Shown: one piece after another, positions 32,664 through 40,550 of the stretch
How the letters are laid out: each line of letters starts with the position of its first letter
Position numbering within the stretch: position 1 is the first letter of the stretch
Assembly: GCF_049670895.1 (NCBI RefSeq)
Contig: NZ_CP187170.1
Source of the DNA: Pasteurella sp049670895
GTDB lineage: Bacteria; Pseudomonadota; Gammaproteobacteria; Enterobacterales; Pasteurellaceae
Reading direction: 5' to 3' (one strand)
Length of the DNA stretch: 64,000 bases
The notes under the pieces: generated by a model
The model's database searches: none
Seen by the model: only the letters and a program-made list of their open reading frames with translations
What the model was told of the DNA's origin: nothing
Position numbers and translations under genes: made by a program

Positions 32664-33425
32664 ATGAATCAATTATTAAACATTTCAGAACAAAAAGCAA
32701 GACTTACGATGAGTAGTCGTGAGATTGCCGATCTTGTTGAAGCAAGACATGATTCGGTGAAAAGAACGATTGAAAGATTGTCAAATCGTGGTGTTATCAT
32801 CCGCCCACCATTGGTGAGTGAACCTATAGCAGATATGCTTGGGCGACCTCGCACAGATACTCTTTATCACGTCGGCAAGCGTGATTCTTATATTATTGTT
32901 GCTCAGCTTTGCCCAGAATTTACTGCACGGTTGGTGGATCGTTGGCAAGAACTAGAAGAAAAACAACAAAAACCTACCGCACTTTTACCACAAAACTATG
33001 CTGCGGCATTACGTGAGCTTGCAGAAAGTGTAGAGCGTGAAGAAGTGTTAAGAATTGAGAATAAACAGCAAGCCACTGCGATTGAATCAATGAATAGTTA
33101 CTTCCGTAGCGGTATTTCACCGTTTGAGTTTGTGAAAGGCTTAAACGGTGTTAATTCGTTAAAAGTGGGCGATTTTTTAGTTAGTAGAAAATGGCTTTAT
33201 CAAGATCGCAGTTCTAAACGTGTGGCTTCTTATGCACGAGATCGTTACTTAACAGAAGAAAACACAGAGATAAAGGCACACGGAAGAGATCCAATTCTGG
33301 CGTATAAACCTGTGCTACTGCAAAAAGGTGCCGCTAAGTTGTATGAGTGGTACATAAAAGGGGAGTTGCCGATGAAACAGAATTGGAATGGCGAGTTTAC
33401 GCAAAATAAGGTGGTGGGATTATGA
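32664..33425 (+). CDS. Rha-family regulator with KilAC antirepressor domain
   Basis: A 253-residue two-domain protein. Residues 12-95 are Rha-like (MSSREIADLVEARHDSVKRT, then YHVGKRDSYIIVAQLCPEFT). Residues about 145-250 are a KilAC/ANT domain (NGVNSLKVGDFLVSRKWLYQ, LQKGAAKLYEWYIKG). Such fusions are common in temperate phages and are thought to be antirepressors or host-interference proteins. It is one of three antirepressor-like genes here. The stop overlaps the start of the next gene. Confidence 0.8.
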   Translation: MNQLLNISEQKARLTMSSREIADLVEARHDSVKRTIERLSNRGVIIRPPLVSEPIADMLGRPRTDTLYHVGKRDSYIIVAQLCPEFTARLVDRWQELEEKQQKPTALLPQNYAAALRELAESVEREEVLRIENKQQATAIESMNSYFRSGISPFEFVKGLNGVNSLKVGDFLVSRKWLYQDRSSKRVASYARDRYLTEENTEIKAHGRDPILAYKPVLLQKGAAKLYEWYIKGELPMKQNWNGEFTQNKVVGL

Positions 33426-34489
33426 GATTTACGACGGTAATTAATAACGTGCGTTGTATTGAGTGGGAAATTAATCAAACACAAGGTGCGTTGTTCGATC
33501 TTCTTAATCAAGCGTCGTCATGGGCTGAACCAATTCACATTAACGGTGAGATTTTTTACTGGGTTTCACGTGAAAAAATTATGCAAGAATTACCACTTCA
33601 ATTTCGCAAGAATGATACTGTTTACAAGAATTTAAAAGTGCTTGAAGAAAAAGGGCTTATCAAGCGTGAGAAGTTCGGCAATAAAGATTTATTCATGTTA
33701 ACCGACAAAGGTAAAACGTGGAATGAATACACAGACACCTCACCGATCCGACAGTCGGAAAAAAATCCGAGCGACGGATTTAATTCTGAAAAAGCTCGGA
33801 AAAAAATCCGAGAAAACTCGGAAAAAAATCCGACAGATAAATATATAAATATAAATAATACTAAGATCAATAACCCCCCTACTTCCCCCCAAGGGGATTC
33901 ACAAGGCCCTGAAGTGTTGGTTTTAAATCACTTGAATGCTGCACGCACCGCATTGGCGAAAGAAATGGGCGAACGTGAACCAATGGGTTTCAAGATGACA
34001 AGAGATGTGAAGTCAACCATCAAAGCTCGTTTGAAAGACTTCACGCTCGATGAATGCATTCGCATGATTGATTACCTTGTCGCTAAATGGGGGCGTGATC
34101 CGAAAATGTCAGACTACCTACGCCCAAGCACGCTATTCCGTCCGACCAAGTTTTCTGAATACGTCACGATGTCAGCACGTTGGCACGATCAGGGCAGACC
34201 TCAGAACATTAATGGTGAATGGGTATTCTCTGATGGTTCAGTTAAACAAAATCCACTACCAGCGGTTGAAGAAGTCCGCACTTGGTTTCACCGATACTTA
34301 TCACGTCCAACATGTTTTAACGATATGGACTTCTCAATCAAGCGTAACAAGATTCTATACTGGGCTGTTGTGAATGTGAAAGCTAAACGTCCAATGGAGC
34401 ACCAAATGGACAGGATGATGGCTGATGAAGTGAGAACGCTTTCAAGCCGTGAAGATTTAAGAATGCCAGAATTGAAAGGGGAAGAATAA
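33422..34489 (+). CDS. O-like phage replication initiator
   Basis: A 355-residue protein with an N-terminal winged-helix region (about residues 10-100) and a C-terminal conserved phage replication domain (LKDFTLDECIRMIDYLVAKW through TLFRPTKFSEYV, about 190-250). Between them is a low-complexity stretch with repeated SEKNP. The DNA encoding that stretch carries three perfect 16-bp palindromic iterons, so it probably contains the replication origin, as in lambda O. No helicase loader gene of the P type is evident downstream. The start overlaps the rha stop by four bases. Confidence 0.75.
   Translation: MRFTTVINNVRCIEWEINQTQGALFDLLNQASSWAEPIHINGEIFYWVSREKIMQELPLQFRKNDTVYKNLKVLEEKGLIKREKFGNKDLFMLTDKGKTWNEYTDTSPIRQSEKNPSDGFNSEKARKKIRENSEKNPTDKYININNTKINNPPTSPQGDSQGPEVLVLNHLNAARTALAKEMGEREPMGFKMTRDVKSTIKARLKDFTLDECIRMIDYLVAKWGRDPKMSDYLRPSTLFRPTKFSEYVTMSARWHDQGRPQNINGEWVFSDGSVKQNPLPAVEEVRTWFHRYLSRPTCFNDMDFSIKRNKILYWAVVNVKAKRPMEHQMDRMMADEVRTLSSREDLRMPELKGEE
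33755..33875. other. Putative phage replication origin (iterons plus AT-rich region)
   Basis: TCGGAAAAAAATCCGA occurs exactly at 33755-33770, 33796-33811 and 33818-33833, with partial copies around 33740-33783. An AT-only stretch (33838-33858) follows. The array lies inside the replication initiator gene, the lambda ori arrangement. Confidence 0.75.
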
Positions 34490-35064
34490 TGCCAGAGATG
34501 GATTTTAATCGGGATAATTATCGCACGCCAAAATATGTTTTCAACTGGCTACGTAATCGCTACGGCTGGTTTCATATCGATGGCTGTGCAACTGAACAAG
34601 ATGCGTTATCACCCCGTTGGATTGGTCCAGAGAGCGATATTTGCGAAGATTTTTTATCTGATGATTTATTGGATGTTTTACTTGAAGAAGTTATTGAGCA
34701 AGCAGACTTGCTACGCTTTTATGTCAATCCGCCATATAGCGATCCATTGCCATTTGTTAAGCGTGCGGCAGAGTTGAGAAAGGCTGGCTACTTGGTGGTG
34801 ATGTTGCTACCAGCAGATAAGACTGTTGAGTGGTACAGAGTCGTTCAAGACAATGCAAATGAAGTAATTGATATAGTCGGTTACTACGATGAAAAAAACA
34901 ATAAATATTGTTCTGGCAGAATTCGTTTCATTAATCCAAATACTGGCAAAGAGGTGGTTGGAAATAATAAAGGTTCGATGATAGTGGTATTCGATCCTTT
35001 TGTAGAAGGCTTTGTTACTCGTCAAGTGTCATTGAAATTAGTTAAAGAATGGGGCTGTTCATAA
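34489..35064 (+). CDS. Phage N6-adenine DNA methyltransferase
   Basis: A 191-residue protein of the phage Dam-type family: the catalytic motif NPPYS is at residues 80-84 and DGCAT at 31-35 resembles the start of the cofactor-binding part. It lacks a separate target recognition domain, normal for this small family. It may protect phage DNA from host restriction. The start overlaps the upstream stop (TAATG). Confidence 0.85.
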   Translation: MPEMDFNRDNYRTPKYVFNWLRNRYGWFHIDGCATEQDALSPRWIGPESDICEDFLSDDLLDVLLEEVIEQADLLRFYVNPPYSDPLPFVKRAAELRKAGYLVVMLLPADKTVEWYRVVQDNANEVIDIVGYYDEKNNKYCSGRIRFINPNTGKEVVGNNKGSMIVVFDPFVEGFVTRQVSLKLVKEWGCS

Positions 35065-36044
35065 TGAAATGTTTATTGTTAACACCATACATTCAACATG
35101 ACTTAAATATTGTTTTTTTTCGATTACCAAAAACGGATAGTGGAATTCTTAAAAATAGAGTGTTGTTATGTTCGGCACCAACAGAATTTGAAAATAGAGC
35201 TTCTGGGGTGGTGGAATGGCTAGGATTTAATGAAGAACAACATCTTCATAAGCTTGTTGAACACTTTCTTTGTAGTCATGAATTAAGAGAAAGATTTTTG
35301 AAGGAAGAGCCACTATTTGATTTTGTGTCAAAAATTCAAAAATGCCAACTTTCAGATGATGATTATTGTCATCATGAACTAACTGTAACGAAATTTGAGA
35401 ATGGGTTTATAAAAACATGTTGGCATCATGATAATGAATTAAGAGCTGGAAAAATTAATGTAAAAAAAGTGCGTTCAGTTTTAGAAGAGAATTTTAAAAA
35501 ATTTCTTATTAATAAAATCAATCAAGATCTCGGTCATTCAAGAGAAATTACAATTTCAGACGTAATCTTGTTCGCATGTAAAAACAAAATTTCTATGAGT
35601 GAAGAATTAATTAGAAAATTCTTTAAGCTGCCACCTCTTTTCAATGGAAAAGGCTTTAAATCAGACGTTAAGACAGAGCCTTATTTTTCAGAATTAAAAA
35701 AAGAGGTTATTTCTTTAAAAGTTGAAGAAGATCCACCAGCACAATACATGCGTTCACCAAAACCAAAATATATTCGATCTGAAAAGTGGTTACGCTGGGT
35801 TAAATCACAGCCGTGCATGTGCTGTGGTAAACAAGCAGATGATCCACATCATTTAATCAATCAAGATGGTGGAATTATGGGTGGAAAATCCGACGATCTT
35901 GACTGCATTCCACTTTGTCGGATTCATCACAATGAACTTCATAAAAACGTAAAAGAATTCGAGAGAAAATACGGTTCACAAGTCGAACTTTGGCACAAGT
36001 TCTTTTTACACTCAATTAAAATCGGTGCGTTGGAGGTGGCTTGA
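35064..36044 (+). CDS. DUF968 protein with HNH-like zinc-binding C-terminus
   Basis: A 327-residue protein from the ATG overlapping the methyltransferase stop. The C-terminal 85 residues carry the DUF968 pattern: CMCCGKQADDPHHLI, then CIPLCRIHHNELHKN. This Cys/His arrangement is that of an HNH-type zinc finger or nuclease fold. The N-terminal two thirds is AT-rich in codon use and unrecognised. DUF968 genes usually lie between phage replication genes and rusA, as here. Confidence 0.78.
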   Translation: MKCLLLTPYIQHDLNIVFFRLPKTDSGILKNRVLLCSAPTEFENRASGVVEWLGFNEEQHLHKLVEHFLCSHELRERFLKEEPLFDFVSKIQKCQLSDDDYCHHELTVTKFENGFIKTCWHHDNELRAGKINVKKVRSVLEENFKKFLINKINQDLGHSREITISDVILFACKNKISMSEELIRKFFKLPPLFNGKGFKSDVKTEPYFSELKKEVISLKVEEDPPAQYMRSPKPKYIRSEKWLRWVKSQPCMCCGKQADDPHHLINQDGGIMGGKSDDLDCIPLCRIHHNELHKNVKEFERKYGSQVELWHKFFLHSIKIGALEVA

Positions 36045-36415
36045 TGTTAGTTAATGAATACCAGTTAATTTTAGAACTACCCTTTCCACCTACGGTAAAT
36101 ACCTACTGGCGACGTGTTGGAAATAGTACAAAAATTAGTGAAAAAGGTCGTAAATATTCTCGTGATGTTGCTTGGTTGGTGCGTGGTAAAAAATTTCCAG
36201 AAGATAAACGTGCTTGCGTGTTTATTGAAGCATTCATGCCAGATAAAAGAGATCGTGATCTTGATAATTTATTAAAAGCACTGCTTGATTCACTTGTAAA
36301 AGCGGGTGTGTTGGTGGATGACAGTATTATCGATGAATTAAGAATTGTAAGACGTAATATTGTGAAAAATGGCTTAGTAAAAGTACATATCGAAGAGTGG
36401 AAAAATGACGATTAA
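36044..36415 (+). CDS. rusA: RusA-type Holliday junction resolvase
   Basis: A 123-residue protein with the RusA catalytic block DKRDRDLDNLLKALLDSLVK (acidic residues 70, 72, 74) and a second acidic cluster VDDSIIDELR near 91-99. It resolves branched recombination intermediates before packaging. I choose the ATG in the TGATG overlap with the upstream gene, preceded by GGAGGTGG. The 3' end overlaps the Q gene. Confidence 0.9.
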   Translation: MLVNEYQLILELPFPPTVNTYWRRVGNSTKISEKGRKYSRDVAWLVRGKKFPEDKRACVFIEAFMPDKRDRDLDNLLKALLDSLVKAGVLVDDSIIDELRIVRRNIVKNGLVKVHIEEWKNDD

Positions 36416-36788
36416 TCGAAGTGATGTTAAAAAAATGCTTAGAAAATGGGGTCATTGGGGAAACGTCCGTTTCGGCACAGAATATCCATCACACGCTCCG
36501 CTTATGTATCAACGTAAGAAAATTTGTTATTGCTCAACAACGTGCACCGATGCTCAAGGTATGATATTAGATCAATATGTTTCAAATCTGGCTTTTGTGA
36601 ATAACGAATATCGAGAATTATTAGTTGCAATATATGTTTATCAGACACCACTTTCTGAAATTTCAGAAAGAAATGATCGTTCTGAAAGAACAATCAGAGA
36701 TTGGATAGAAACTGCAGAATTAATTGTACTTGGTCAGATAATTCAAAATACAAAAATTATGGCAACATTAAGTTTTCTTCTTGATTAA
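36405..36788 (+). CDS. Q-like late antiterminator
   Basis: A 127-residue protein of the phage antitermination Q family, with a paired helix-turn-helix region (QTPLSEISERNDRSERTIRD, about residues 85-104). Directly downstream is a promoter followed at once by an intrinsic terminator, the target layout of Q proteins. This context strengthens the call, since the sequence itself is short. Confidence 0.75.
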   Translation: MTINRSDVKKMLRKWGHWGNVRFGTEYPSHAPLMYQRKKICYCSTTCTDAQGMILDQYVSNLAFVNNEYRELLVAIYVYQTPLSEISERNDRSERTIRDWIETAELIVLGQIIQNTKIMATLSFLLD

Positions 36789-36844
36789 AAAATAGGCTTG
36801 ATTTTTGCCGCAAAAAAATCTAACATACTATATATAGTGGTAGA

Positions 36845-36875
36845 ATTGTGTTTATGGTACAATATATTGTGTTTA
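36845..36875 (+). promoter_or_regulatory. Candidate late promoter (pR'-like)
   Basis: A TACAAT -10 box at 36858-36863 lies between two direct repeats of ATTGTGTTTA (36845 and 36866), the motif also found in the CI operator clusters. The -35 region is poor. A terminator begins about 15 bp downstream of the expected start. Confidence 0.5.
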
Positions 36876-36876
36876 C

Positions 36877-36906
36877 ACCCCATTCAGTAATGAATGGGGT
36901 TTTTTA
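36877..36906 (+). terminator. tR'-like terminator in the late leader
   Basis: CCCCATTCA and TGAATGGGG stem followed by TTTTTTATT, just after the late promoter and before the lysis genes. Q must override it for late expression. Confidence 0.8.
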
Positions 36907-36932
36907 TTGCCTCATAAAAAAGGAGGCGGAGT

Positions 36933-37157
36933 ATGAAGATGAGGGACACATTTAAAGATATTCCGATCGAATCACAAGCTTATGGCTGGATTACGTCGTT
37001 CTTCGGAATGCTTACGCTTAGCGAGTGGGCAATAATTATTGGTATTTTAGTCACTGTTTTCGGATATATCCGAGAGTCAAGATATAAAAAACGCTTGCTT
37101 GAAATTGAAGAAATAAAAGCTGGTATTCGAGATAAAAACGGGAAACTATTAAAATGA
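36933..37157 (+). CDS. Holin
   Basis: A 74-residue protein with one clear transmembrane helix (LSEWAIIIGILVTVFGYI, about residues 28-46), a preceding amphipathic or weakly hydrophobic segment, and a charged C-terminus. Size, topology and place as first lysis gene fit a phage holin of the HP1 kind. ATG follows AGGAGGCGG, and its end overlaps the endolysin start. Confidence 0.75.
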   Translation: MKMRDTFKDIPIESQAYGWITSFFGMLTLSEWAIIIGILVTVFGYIRESRYKKRLLEIEEIKAGIRDKNGKLLK

Positions 37158-37687
37158 AACACTCTAGAAAACTCACTGTATGTGCTGTTGCTTCAATTAT
37201 TGCGATTGTGCTTTCTCAACATAGTGAAGAAATTCGCACGAGCCAAAGAGGACTAGAAATAATTGGAAACGCAGAAGGTTGTTATACTCAACCATATGTC
37301 TGCCCTGCTGGCTATTGGACTTATGGAATTGGAACAGCGGAGACTAGTGGTGAAAGTATTATCATTGGTAAAGTTTATTCTGATGAAGAAATCGCTAAAA
37401 GTTGGGTTGATAACATTAAGAAAGCGGAAGATTGTGTAAACTTCTGGGCTGGTGGAACTTCACTCAATCAAAGTTCTTTTGAAGCGGTTGTGTCTCTAAC
37501 ATTTAATGTTGGATGTAGTAAGTTGAAATATTCTACTTTATTCAGACATGCTCGAAATGGAAATATTGAAGCTATGTGCGATCAGTTCCCACGTTGGAAA
37601 TATGCGAATGGTAGAGTCTTGCGTGGTCTAGTTATTCGAAGAAATAAAGAGAGAGAGTTATGTTTAGCAGACTTACACAAATCTTAA
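37154..37687 (+). CDS. SAR endolysin (GH24 lysozyme)
   Basis: A 177-residue muramidase with an uncleaved, weakly hydrophobic N-terminal segment (LTVCAVASIIAIVLS, residues 8-22) typical of signal-anchor-release endolysins. The catalytic triad follows the E-8-D/C-5-T rule with Glu41, Cys50 and Thr56 (NAEGCYTQPYVCPAGYWTYG). Several extra Cys may control activity by disulfide exchange. It overlaps the holin gene upstream and the Rz gene downstream. Confidence 0.9.
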   Translation: MKHSRKLTVCAVASIIAIVLSQHSEEIRTSQRGLEIIGNAEGCYTQPYVCPAGYWTYGIGTAETSGESIIIGKVYSDEEIAKSWVDNIKKAEDCVNFWAGGTSLNQSSFEAVVSLTFNVGCSKLKYSTLFRHARNGNIEAMCDQFPRWKYANGRVLRGLVIRRNKERELCLADLHKS

Positions 37688-37983
37688 TTGTTGTTATTTT
37701 TGGCTTGTGTGTAGCATTGTGGTTCCAGTTTCAATTCATTTCTAACTTAAAAGCCAAAAACACCATTCAAGCCAAAACCATTTCACAACAAAGTGAGAGT
37801 ATTAAAAATCTCAAACAGCAAGAAGAAATAAACAGACAACTTACGCTTGAGATCAGCAGATTAGAAAGTGAAGCAAGGGAGAAAGAAGATGAAGCAATTA
37901 ATTCTATTTCACATGAAGAAAAAAGCACTAGTGCTTACAGTTCTATTGCTCCTCGTGCTGTTATTGAGTTCTTGCGTAAGTAA
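37660..37983 (+). CDS. Rz-like inner-membrane spanin
   Basis: A 107-residue protein with one N-terminal transmembrane helix (ILIVVIFGLCVALWFQFQF) and a long periplasmic coiled coil of Gln, Glu and Lys. This is the i-spanin plan. Its start lies inside the endolysin gene, and the o-spanin gene lies within its 3' half in another frame. Confidence 0.82.
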   Translation: MFSRLTQILIVVIFGLCVALWFQFQFISNLKAKNTIQAKTISQQSESIKNLKQQEEINRQLTLEISRLESEAREKEDEAINSISHEEKSTSAYSSIAPRAVIEFLRK

Positions 37984-38170
37984 GCCAGTTGTTCAGGCTT
38001 GCCCACAAATTCCAGTCGCACTTCTTGCACACTTGGATAAAACAGGATTCACAGGACAAACATATGGTGATGTGTCGAGGTATTCAATTGTACTCAAGCG
38101 AGAGCGTGATGTATGCCTTAATCGCATAGATAAGATAAGAGAGTGGCAAACAGAAAATGCAAAAAACTAA
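37889..38170 (+). CDS. Rz1-like outer-membrane spanin lipoprotein
   Basis: Embedded in the Rz gene in the +1 frame. A lipoprotein signal ends in the lipobox LLSSC, followed by a short mature part. I choose the ATG at 37889, which has GGGAG upstream; MKKKALVLTV at 37913 is an alternative. Mature Rz1 proteins are often Pro-rich; this one is only mildly so. With Rz it would fuse inner and outer membranes at lysis. Confidence 0.78.
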   Translation: MKQLILFHMKKKALVLTVLLLLVLLLSSCVSKPVVQACPQIPVALLAHLDKTGFTGQTYGDVSRYSIVLKRERDVCLNRIDKIREWQTENAKN

Positions 38171-38489
38171 AAGAAAAGACTGGCACTTCTTATACAGTCG
38201 CAAGGCTTGGAAGCAACTGAGATTAGATCATCTAGCGAAAGAGCCATTATGTGTGTTCTGTATGAGAGATGGAAAGCTCACCCCAGCTACAGTAGTGGAT
38301 CATATTAAAGCACATAAAGGCGACTTAAATCTATTCTTCGATGAAAACAATCTTCAATCACTTTGTAAACTTCATCACGATAGTTCAAAGCAGAAAGCAG
38401 AAATAAATAAAATAAATGAAATCGGTTGCGATAAAAATGGCTTTCCAATCGATCCAAATCATCCATTTAATAAGGGGAGGGGTGGGTAA
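38157..38489 (+). CDS. HNH endonuclease of the packaging module
   Basis: A 110-residue HNH protein: WKQLRLDHLAKEPLCVFC, VVDHIKAHKGDLNLFFDENN and LCKLHHDSSK give the Cys pairs and the His-Asn-His core. Such genes lie just before small terminase in HK97-type phages, where the nuclease assists cos cleavage. Its start overlaps the spanin end. Confidence 0.9.
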   Translation: MQKTKRKDWHFLYSRKAWKQLRLDHLAKEPLCVFCMRDGKLTPATVVDHIKAHKGDLNLFFDENNLQSLCKLHHDSSKQKAEINKINEIGCDKNGFPIDPNHPFNKGRGG

Positions 38490-38586
38490 AAAGTTCAAGC
38501 AAAAAGCCCTGAATACCGCCCCGTAAACTCTATTTTATCGCTATTCCAGTTTTTCGACCTTTTTTGACACCTAAGGAGGGCTATTT

Positions 38587-39039
38587 ATGAGCGGAAGGAA
38601 ATCCCGAAGTGATAGCACTTCGGCAAAGGTTCAAGCGGTTAAATCAGCACAAATTAAGATTGAGCCACCGCAAAAGCTAACAAAACAAGAAAGGCGGTAC
38701 TGGGAAAGTATCGTTACAAGTCGTGATAGCTGGACACCAATTGATTTAGAGCGAGCAGTAAAACTCGCAAGGCTTTATGTTGAAATCGACGAGTACGAAA
38801 AAGAGCTATCAAAGACTAAACGCTGGTTTACCAGTGATAGCGGATTACCGAAACTTCACCCACTTCATGTCGTTGTAAAAGATTTATGGGCTTCAGAAAT
38901 TCAAATGTGTCGAAGTTTACAGATTCATAGTAGAGCAACGAACGGCGAAAGCCGAGATCAAGTCAATAAAAACAAACTATTTCAAGAAGCAAGAGCAAGT
39001 ATTCAAGAAGATGACGGGCTAATCGCAAGGATTAACTAA
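38587..39039 (+). CDS. Terminase small subunit, P27 family
   Basis: A 150-residue DNA-packaging protein that selects the phage end sequence. A basic N-terminus precedes PPQKLTKQERRYWESIVTSR and a helical C-terminal region, the P27-family plan. The start has AGGAGG at 38573-38578. It abuts terL (stop and start overlap) and follows the HNH gene across a 97-bp gap that may include cos. Confidence 0.85.
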   Translation: MSGRKSRSDSTSAKVQAVKSAQIKIEPPQKLTKQERRYWESIVTSRDSWTPIDLERAVKLARLYVEIDEYEKELSKTKRWFTSDSGLPKLHPLHVVVKDLWASEIQMCRSLQIHSRATNGESRDQVNKNKLFQEARASIQEDDGLIARIN

Positions 39040-40550
39040 TGACAAAGGCTGAAAAGGTAATCTCATTTATTGAAAAATATTGTTTAGTGCCTGAAGGGGC
39101 GTTAGTGGGAAAGCCAATCAAACTGGAGGAATTTCAGAAAAACTTCATTTTCGAGGTTTATGACAATCCAAATGGAACGAATCACGGCATTTTGTCTATT
39201 GGTCGTAAAAATGGCAAAACAGCACTAATCGCATGCTTACTACTAGCTCACTTAGTAGGTCCAGTTGCAGTATTAAACAGTCAGATTGTGAGTGGTGCGT
39301 TAAGTAGAGAACAAGCTGCACTAGTGTTTAATCTTGCCGTAAAAATGGTTCAGCTTCATCCTAAATTAAGTGAAGTTGTATCAATAAAACCAAGTGGTAA
39401 ACGACTTGTTGGCATTCCAATGAACGTAGAATATAAGGCATTAGCTGCCGATGGTAAAACGGCACAAGGTTTATCGCCAGTCTTGGCTATTCTCGATGAA
39501 GTTGGACAAGTTCAAGGCAGTCAGTCGCCCTTTGTGGATGCAATTACAACCGCACAAGGTGCTCACAAAAATCCACTTTTACTCACAATTAGCACACAAG
39601 CAGCAAATGACGCAGATCTATTATCAATCTGGATTGATGACGCATTAAATAGCAAAGATCCGCACACTGTTTGTCACGTCTATTCTGCTGACAAAGAGCT
39701 TGAAATTACAAATCCGAAGTCTTGGAAACAAGCGAATCCAGCGCTTGGAGTATTCAGAAGTGAAGATGATATTAGAAAACTTGCGGAGAAAGCTAATCGA
39801 ATGCCGAGCTTTGAAAATACATTCCGAAATCTGAACTTAAATCAACGAGTAAGCACTGTTTCAACGTTTGTCAGTCAAGATATTTGGAAAGAAAGCGGAG
39901 ATGAGCCACAGAGCCCAGATGGTTTAACTGTTTACGGCGGGCTTGATCTATCAGCACGAACAGACTTAACAGCACTGATTCTCACTGCGAAAGATTATGA
40001 CGGGAAAATCAGTGTTTATTCTTACTTCTGGACACCAGAGCAAGGGTTAGAAGATCGAGCAAAACGGGATAGATCGCCTTATGACATTTGGGCAAAACAA
40101 GGATTCATTAGGACTACACCGGGAGCGACTGTCGATTATGCTTACGTTGTGCGGGATATTGCAGAAATATTAAGTGATTTTGATATTGCAGCAATCGCTT
40201 TTGACCGCTGGCGGATGGATATTTTCAAAAAAGAGATGGAAAAACAAGGCGTTGATCTACCGCTTGTTCCTTTTGGACAAGGATTCAAAGATATGTCACC
40301 AGCAATCGACACATTAGAAAGCGACTTGCTCAATGGGAATTTAAGACATGGAATGAATCCAGTTTTGACGATGTGTGCAGCAAACGCAGTCATTACAAAA
40401 GACCCTGCAGGTAATAGAAAGTTTGAAAAGCACAAAGCAACAGGAAGAATTGACGGAATGGTCGCGTTAGCTATGTCGCGTGGCATAGCTGAAACAGCAG
40501 AAACACCGCAAGATATTGATTCATTTTTACAGGATATAGTAATCGGATGA
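39039..40550 (+). CDS. Terminase large subunit
   Basis: ATP-driven packaging motor and nuclease. At 503 residues it has a Walker A at residues 55-61 (GRKNGKT), a Walker B near 152 (LAILDEVGQ) and a nuclease domain with GGLDLSARTDL carrying the first metal-binding Asp near 302. It belongs to the HK97/YmfN-type large terminases. Its stop overlaps the portal start. Confidence 0.92.
   Translation: MTKAEKVISFIEKYCLVPEGALVGKPIKLEEFQKNFIFEVYDNPNGTNHGILSIGRKNGKTALIACLLLAHLVGPVAVLNSQIVSGALSREQAALVFNLAVKMVQLHPKLSEVVSIKPSGKRLVGIPMNVEYKALAADGKTAQGLSPVLAILDEVGQVQGSQSPFVDAITTAQGAHKNPLLLTISTQAANDADLLSIWIDDALNSKDPHTVCHVYSADKELEITNPKSWKQANPALGVFRSEDDIRKLAEKANRMPSFENTFRNLNLNQRVSTVSTFVSQDIWKESGDEPQSPDGLTVYGGLDLSARTDLTALILTAKDYDGKISVYSYFWTPEQGLEDRAKRDRSPYDIWAKQGFIRTTPGATVDYAYVVRDIAEILSDFDIAAIAFDRWRMDIFKKEMEKQGVDLPLVPFGQGFKDMSPAIDTLESDLLNGNLRHGMNPVLTMCAANAVITKDPAGNRKFEKHKATGRIDGMVALAMSRGIAETAETPQDIDSFLQDIVIG

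Noticed and set aside
33755..33833. CRISPR array
   Set aside because: Three 16-bp palindromes with irregular 25- and 6-bp gaps inside a coding sequence; they are iterons, not a spacer array.
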